Program-made: the position numbers and the translations under genes | Notes under the pieces: generated by a model | Told to the model about the DNA's origin: nothing | Seen by the model: the letters and a program-made list of their open reading frames with translations, nothing else | Database searches by the model: none | DNA from: Chrysomallon squamiferum | Lineage: Eukaryota; Mollusca; Gastropoda; Neomphalida; Peltospiridae | Reading direction: 5' to 3' | Assembly (NCBI GenBank): GCA_012295275.1 | Contig: CM022665.1 | Location: 33,908,022-33,972,021 of the forward strand | DNA length: 64,000 nt | In this document: piece by piece, positions 58,902 through 64,000 of the stretch | Layout: each line of letters opens with the position of its first letter | Numbering within the stretch: the stretch's first letter is position 1

Positions 58902-61900
58902 GTTATACATATATATGGGTGTGTGGTGTAGGTGATGTTACTGAGATAAGCCCTTGTGATGGTTTAGGCCATGACAGAGGTAATTGTTATCTTAAGCTTA
59001 TCTTTGTGATCAGTACTCTGCTAAGCTGGAATTTGCTGCAAATGTTCCATGATGCACAGCAACTGTGTGCTCAACATAATCTTGTAAACTAACCAGAATA
59101 GCTTATATAAACCAAGCAGAATAGCTAGAAAATCAAATTATTTTGTCTGCTAAAAGTATTTTGTTTTAACATCCAGTATTTAAGTATCTGGATTATAAAA
59201 TCAGTAAACAATGTTTTTTTTTCCTTTCATTTCTCACGTTCTTTTTCTTTTTTTAATTTTGTTTTATAATTATACTTCATTTTTCCTTTCTTTTCTTTAA
59301 ACTTTGTTGTTGTTTTTCACTTTTCTTTTTATACATTGTTTTTTAATACTTTTCTTTTTATATTTTGTTTTCTTATTATTCTTTTTATACTTTGTTTTTT
59401 CTTTTAGACTTTTTTTTTCTTTTTAATAATCTTCATTTTATACTTTGTGTTTTCCTCTTTACTTTTTCTTTCATTTTGACTTTCTTTTCTTTTAATTTTT
59501 AAGGTTATTTCTTTTTCTAATAAAAAAAAAATCTAAACTGACAATGATAAAGATAGAAATATATTAAATAATTACATTTAACACAAGCTCAGGATTAAAT
59601 ATTGATATTTAAAACTAATGGTAAACAAATCCAAGAAAGCAAACAAATGGAATTACTATCATTTTATCCAGTAGTTTTGTGGGGGGGGGGATTTTTTTTT
59701 TTTTTTTTTTTTCATTCTGTTTTGTGGGTTTGTTTTCAGTGAAGAAAAAGGTAAAAATGAAAAAACGGATGATGGGGTAAAGAGCAGGAAGATCTATAAA
59801 AATGAAGGAATTTATATTATTAGATATTTAATATGTTAGGTTTGATAATGATACCACAATAAAGTGGTACTCATAATAACAATCTGCAGTGGATTTTTTA
59901 TACACACCTTCTCATAAACAGTAATACATACTCTGTAATTAAGTGTGATTCACCAGTTGTGGATAGAACAGAAAATAGGCCAGTGAGGCCATTCAGCAGA
60001 ATTGATCCTGGAAGCTATTGCTTCTCAGATAAATACTCTACCAGCAAGATATTCCTAAACAGCATAAATTGAACCAGAACAAACTTTGCATATCTTTATT
60101 ATCAACAGTAATATTTCCTCATTTTTCAATAAACAAACAAAACCATAAACATCTTTATTGATGTTAGTCTTGATTGAAAATGACGTGACAGACACATTTT
60201 TTCAAATGTTACACTAATTACTGATTTCAAACAACCATAATAAAGAAAAAAAAAAAAAAAATGTTTCTTTTTTTTGTATGATATGTTGAGTTCAAGTCTG
60301 TTGGCTGTAAATCTATAGGCTAATTATGTTTATCACAGTAATAATTTTTCTTCTTTAAAGTCTTGCTACTTGAAATTATTTTTAATGCTTTTCTCTCAGT
60401 TACAACAAGTTTTCTCTGAAAAACATTCTTTTGCAGTTTACATCTTTTTGTATATGTTTTTTCTAAAAAAAAAAAAAAAAAAAAAAAAATATGTGCCAAA
60501 AGTAATAAATATCTGAAAACTATTTTCTGTTTTGTCTACTTCAAACTGGTGATGTAGGGTTGTAAAAATTTGTCTGGAACATAAATTGTGTACCTAGAGA
60601 TCTTGCCAAAGTTGTGTGAGTTCCAGATGAGATTCATGGCTTGGCCGCAGACCCCCATCTCTATTGTTTTATTCATTTATAGAGAAGACTTGCCAGTGTG
60701 TTGTCAAGATGAAGGGATAAACTAATGTCTGGGTTAGTGAAACCTGGGCTTCAGTCATAGGCTGTCTTGATACATTACTGATAAACCTTTCTGAGAAAAA
60801 CTTATCAAAACTTGAGTAGTACTTTCCATCACAATCTCTTTCATCTACAGTTTATCTTACTTTTTGATGTTTTTATTTTGTTTTATTTAATTATTTATTT
60901 ATTTATTTACTGTATTATTTCATTAATTTGTTTAATTATTATTTATTCTTTGTTTATTTACTATATTGTATATTTATTTGTATTTTATTTATTAAATATT
61001 TTTACTTCTTTCTTATGTTAATTTTTGTATTTATCTAGCCATCCATTCATCCACTGTTATTATTATCAGTGTTCTGTTTTGTTTGTTTGTAGATAATTCA
61101 GTCCACTTTCATAGATGATGTTTTAAAATTATTTATGTTTTTTTCTTCTTGTTTTTGCATTATCATATTGTAGATAAGAGCTGGCAAAAACAGAAAAATA
61201 ACACGTTTGTCAACAAAGACATTTATTTCTTAGAAATTCATCACACTGTTTATTCATCAGTAACATTATATTACTGCTAGCCTATGAGTTACTATTACAG
61301 AAATAAAATAAATCAGATGGGAGTACAGAATGGAATGGGAACATTTTTTAATACAAAAATGATTAGCTTTAAAATGAATTCTGTCTTCATTTACAAATAA
61401 AAGTTTTAAGTGAGATTTGATCCCAAAACCGATCATTTTGAATTTCACAGTTATAACACTGAGATGAAATAAAATGTGTAAACTGTTGTGTTTAAGAAAT
61501 ATTATTGGCGTTTATTTAAAAAAAAATTGTTTTAAATGTTTTTATTTACTTAATTTTTGTTTTATAATTTTTTTTTACTTTTTTTAGATCTATAAATTTT
61601 ATTTTTTAGTGTCAGTATGTATTAAATCTATATATAATGCTTATTATGTAAATTCTTAAAAATAATTACCACATCATGACTTACTTTTTGTTTTAGCTCA
61701 TCAAATCTATATCTAATACTGGTTAAATGTATACATCAAAATATGCTTATCCAGTGACTAATACTAAAACCTATATCAAGTACTGCTTAAATATGTTAGG
61801 TTTTTTTAATTAAATGAACACATTGAAACTTGCTTATCTGGTGTTTAATAACCAAAACTAAATAAAATTCTGGTTAAATAAGTTGTTTGTGAAATAAATA

Positions 61901-63129
61901 AACACATCAAAACTGGCTTTCCCAAAGTTTAACAGACAAACCTATATATAATGCTGGTTATATAAATTAGTTTTTCAAATAAATAAAGCACATCAAAACT
62001 TGCGTATCCTCTGTTTAATAGACAAAAAGGTTAAGGTGTTGTTGAAATGTGGCCACCACAAATCACCTGTTTATATTTATCATCAAAGACATGTTTGTGT
62101 AATTAGCAGTTAGGGCTACAGTTACCTGTTTATCTACACTGTCTGCATTAGTGGGGCTATCACTTACATGTAGCTAATGGACAGAGTGCTACACAACACC
62201 CATGGTCAATTGACCAATCCCTAATTGAGCAGTCTGCTTTCCAAATACTTGCACATGTTCACTTGCTCTGTCTGTTAAATACTGGGTTTTAATTTAACTT
62301 CTAGAATTAGATATGGGCTGCAGGACTTGTTTTGTTTCTGCAGTGATTAAGTTGTTTGGTTCAATGATTCATGGCTCCAGTTCAGAAATTCTGTTATGTT
62401 GTGATAAATGTATTACAAACTACAACACTAGTCTAACTGGATGTTTTTAGCCATGATGACTGAAAAGAATATAAAGAAAGAATCTGTGTTTCTTTTCATT
62501 AATTGGTTCAGTGCTTCATGGCTCATTTCTGAAGTAAAATAAAGTTTTGACAAATGTCTTCCAGACTACATATATGATGCTGAATTAAAATTCTTTTCAA
62601 TTTCTATATTAAAATAGTATCTAGATTTTTTAATTGTTTTTTTGTTGTTTTTTTAATTGTTTTAAAATTAATTTTTTTTTTATTACTGTTATTTTTTTTA
62701 TTTCAACTAATTATTCCTCCACCTTTAGTATGTCTTTAAAAAAAATAGTTCTTTCCTATTTATATGCTGTTTTCTTGTATGGCTGAATTGAATACTGCAG
62801 TTACATGTATAAAAAAAATCATGCAATACAAATTTCCATCAAAATGTGCTGTGATACTGTTATAACACTGAGGTCAAAGTTGTGACCATTTTGGATACTA
62901 AAAAGAATACATTTTATTTTATTATTTTTTTTAAATACAATTTTTAATTTTATTTTTCATTAATTTTAATATTTCAGATTACAAATGATCTTGTGATTGG
63001 TGGGGATCAGACAGGAAATGTCTATTTTTGGAATAAAATGACGGGAGAGTCAGAGGCTGCAATCAGAGCCCATGATGCACCAGTGTTCAGAGTCTCTTAC
63101 TGGAACAGTCGGTTCTGGACTGCAGCAGG
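42662..63129 (+). CDS. F-box and WD40-repeat protein (19 coding exons seen; 3' end beyond window)
   Basis: Probable substrate receptor of an SCF (SKP1-cullin-F-box) ubiquitin ligase: the F-box binds SKP1 and the WD40 propeller binds substrate. Exons: 42662-42903, 43420-44345, 44751-44947, 45318-45424, 45857-45953, 46509-46575, 47882-48034, 48345-48392, 48571-48756, 49227-49326, 49641-49755, 50202-50324, 50510-50553 or -50584, 50743-50871, 51155-51223, 51572-51660, 52199-52339, 58035-58116, 62978-63129. The order is an N-terminal module (ICEWFQSWRPWQQ, RCSLRQLDILATTLEPL), a Ser/Asn/Lys-rich region, the F-box, an acidic/basic linker, then at least six WD units. About 1,030 residues are visible. 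It may belong to the FBXW10-like group, and the F-box flank also recalls FBXO16 (DELWMLKCLEM), so I give no symbol. The junction before the first WD repeat has a phase problem. Confidence 0.93.
43420..44345 (+). CDS. F-box/WD40 gene, large low-complexity exon
   Basis: 926 nt encoding about 308 residues. After RCSLRQLDILATTLEPLRH it is rich in Ser, Asn, Lys and Glu and is probably disordered. Its first codon is completed from the preceding exon (AG|A), so the internal ATG at 43436 is not the start. The exon leaves through TTTG|GTGAGA in phase 1; reading on into the intron only gives a spurious C-terminus. Confidence 0.9.
44411..44466 (+). repeat. Intronic copy of an F-box-gene exon end and its splice donor
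   Basis: About 55 bp (GAATCTCTAGTTTTTCATAT… through the donor AAAGGTTAGT and beyond) nearly duplicates 45393-45450, the end of the exon encoding LESLVSHIHQ plus its donor and the start of the following intron. It lies one exon upstream, in the intron 44346-44750. Confidence 0.85.
45318..46575 (+). CDS. F-box/WD40 gene, exons encoding the F-box
   Basis: Exons 45318-45424, 45857-45953 and 46509-46575. They encode WLSQWEDFERIALLKDIV, then the F-box INRLPDKLLLFILSFLPPHQ, INVASQVCRRWR and DELWMLKCLEM. The LPDKLLLFILSFL and VCRRWR blocks are the standard SKP1-binding signature. Confidence 0.93.
47882..50584 (+). CDS. F-box/WD40 gene, linker exons
   Basis: Seven exons (47882-48034, 48345-48392, 48571-48756, 49227-49326, 49641-49755, 50202-50324, and 50510 to 50553 or 50584) encode a linker of about 250 residues with charged and polar stretches (for example KAKSKKLKSAL, DDDETEDRAQDIR). 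WKQAFYELRYLITSM near its start is the only well-ordered-looking part. Phases agree up to 50324. The last exon (DIAASFGKLLNHEI) has no clean donor to the WD40 exon. Confidence 0.85.
49466..49510. repeat. (GT)n microsatellite
   Basis: Perfect GT dinucleotide run of about 45 bp in an intron of the F-box/WD40 gene. The long T-H-T-H and C-V-C-V peptides read through it are artefacts. Confidence 0.97.
50743..63129 (+). CDS. F-box/WD40 gene, WD40 propeller exons
   Basis: Exons 50743-50871, 51155-51223, 51572-51660, 52199-52339, 58035-58116 and 62978-63129. Repeats: GHMSGIVCL..TVRVWD, GHKGGIRCL..IVLWD, GHTDCVSCL..TVRVWS, AHTGVINSL..TLCMSN (degenerate), VQKSILSLV..NVYFWN, and AHDAPVFRV.. entering a sixth. 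Each starts with a GH-like and ends with a WD-like pair. The sixth repeat and any further ones lie past the window after donor CAGG|GTTAGC. Confidence 0.92.
52550..52735 (+). repeat. Degenerate tandem repeat, about 2.5 copies of 72-85 bp
   Basis: The block GGAAATTAATTTG..TTAATCA recurs near 52557, 52629 and 52714 (the last as GGAATTAATTTG), with ATATGGCAGCA and AAGTTTATTTTT between copies. Confidence 0.8.
53722..53880 (+). repeat. Diverged direct repeat, copy A
   Basis: About 160 bp similar to 54978-55139 (copy B). Shared blocks include GAAGAAAGATTTACTGATAA and GGGAGATAACTCT. The second block is a motif I associate with mollusc repeats. Confidence 0.85.
54978..55139 (+). repeat. Diverged direct repeat, copy B
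   Basis: Partner of 53722-53880, about 1.26 kb downstream in the same orientation. The two differ by many substitutions and small indels, so the duplication or the two insertions are old. Confidence 0.85.
58382..58517 (+). repeat. 49-bp minisatellite, about 2.8 copies
   Basis: Units begin with ATTGTTGTGA at 58382, 58431 and 58480 and contain TTGTGGTAGT and GTGTGAGATA. Copies are almost identical, indicating recent origin. Confidence 0.95.
59214..59520 (+). repeat. Long pyrimidine-rich degenerate repeat
   Basis: About 300 bp of mainly T and C on the sense strand. Words such as CTTTTTATACTTTGTTTT and TTTTCTTTT recur every 20-30 bp. Confidence 0.8.
61690..62035 (+). repeat. Degenerate tandem array, period about 86 bp, four copies
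   Basis: The marker ACATCAAAACTTGC and its variants begin near 61733, 61820, 61904 and 61990, each followed by a GTTTAATA-type block and CTGGTTAAATA. The even spacing shows a tandem array rather than scattered similarity. Copies are strongly diverged. Confidence 0.82.
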
Positions 63130-64000
63130 GTTAGCTCACTTTTAAAATGAACTATTTTCATTTAACAGATTTTATTTTATTTTATTTTGTTTTTATTATT
63201 ATTATTTTTAATTTATTTCATTTCATTTTTTCAGTATTGAAACATAAAAACCCCATAGAGAATGATCAGTGCTGTATTAAAAAAAAAATTAAAAAAAATA
63301 AAAGTTTTATTTAATGTTGCAATATATGATTATGATAATAAATACATATATATCTGTCAAAGAATAATGAGTTTTCTTTGGTTTTTGGATGTGTTTAAAT
63401 TAATTTCTTTGAAACACATATTTCTTTTGTTTGTTTACTTTTTCAATTTTAATTTGACTTTTTTGATCATGTGTTTATTTGTGAAAGAATGATGTTCATA
63501 ATTTGAATTCCTACATACAGAAGAGAAATATTTCTAAATGTCAAGACATCACAATACTGAAATACATATTGAGCCCCTCCCCACATATTAAATATATAAA
63601 ACATATACACATTAAGTCCAAGTTCATGATTCCACACCTCATACCTGTTAAATATAACTGTATGGATAAAGGAGGAAAGGAATTTCAACATAAAAATAGC
63701 AGTTATTATCAGAATTATATTCTCTGGAGAGCATGGCTACCAATGATAAATATGTAGTTCCACCCTATATATGCATGATATGTGTTTTGTAACTGTTTGG
63801 AAAAGAGGAATCTCACACCTTATACCTTACCTGCAAGTCTGGAGGGAGCACATACCTGTGTGTATCAGGTACAGGTGTGTCTGGTATCCATCAGGTTTGA
63901 TGAAGACCTGGTTTTAGACAAGCCAAAGAGGCATCAGTTTAAAACCACCTCCTCACTTCTTTTGTTGTACACTCATCTGGCCGAGATAAGTGCCATGATT
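63130..64000 (+). other. Last intron of the window (F-box/WD40 gene)
   Basis: Begins with donor G|GTTAGC. AT-rich to about 63500; the final 200 bases are less AT-rich, but I find no WD40-like exon in them on the plus strand. Confidence 0.6.

Larger units (their letters stand above)
58117..62977 (+). other. Intron of the F-box/WD40 gene (4.9 kb)
   Basis: Contains the 49-bp minisatellite, a pyrimidine-rich tract (59214-59520), an 86-bp degenerate array (61690-62035) and a weak 144-bp-spaced repeat near 62340-62560. No exon was found. Confidence 0.8.

Noticed and set aside
60812-61021. 69-codon hydrophobic plus-strand ORF that looks like a membrane protein
   Set aside because: Generated by TTTATTTA-type low-complexity DNA.
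62340-62560. Two similar blocks (GGTTCAATGATTCATGGCTC and a variant) 144 bp apart
   Set aside because: Similarity is limited to about 50 bp with many mismatches; noted only within the intron description.

Overview
This is a eukaryotic nuclear window: very AT-rich, mostly intron and intergenic DNA, with split genes that use GT..AG introns and many microsatellites. Protein similarity to vertebrate and fly homologues points to a bilaterian invertebrate. Long AT-rich introns and a purine motif gggagataactc (familiar to me from mollusc repeats) make a mollusc my best guess, but the window does not prove it. I assembled four genes exon by exon; nearly every junction keeps the reading frame.

Layout. 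(1) 1-22303, minus strand: the 5' part of alpha-actinin. Three exons (22303-22214, 12890-12656, 64-1) encode the acidic N-terminus and most of the first calponin-homology domain; the gene runs off the left edge. Introns 1 and 2 are about 9.3 and 12.6 kb. Intron 2 holds a 2.85-kb DNA transposon with about 630-bp inverted termini (6807-9660) and a stray exon-like fragment resembling the N-terminus of guanylate-binding proteins (3942-4075). (2) 22304-32173: the actinin upstream region, with a perfect GTCACGTGAC palindrome, an ETS site and a CTCF-like site, then about 9 kb mostly without recognisable genes. (3) 32174-36043, minus: a two-exon PET117 homologue (cytochrome c oxidase assembly). Its intron holds a 153-bp relic of the same transposon terminus and a 672-bp pogo/Tigger-like deletion derivative. 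(4) 38206-41272, minus: a complete eight-exon CDKN3 homologue (KAP phosphatase) with an intact HCYGGLGRS active site and a 32-nt micro-exon. (5) 42662 to the right edge, plus: an F-box/WD40 protein gene, 19 coding exons seen, at least about 1,030 residues, lacking its 3' end. It is head to head with CDKN3, so the AT-rich interval 41273-42661 probably holds a shared promoter.

The genes do not form a pathway: actinin is cytoskeletal, PET117 mitochondrial, CDKN3 a cell-cycle phosphatase, and the F-box/WD40 protein a probable SCF ubiquitin-ligase substrate receptor. The most unusual items are the long-TIR transposon with nuclear-receptor-like half-sites in each arm, the GBP-like fragment, a duplicated exon end with its splice donor inside the F-box gene, and a reading-phase conflict just before the WD40 domain.
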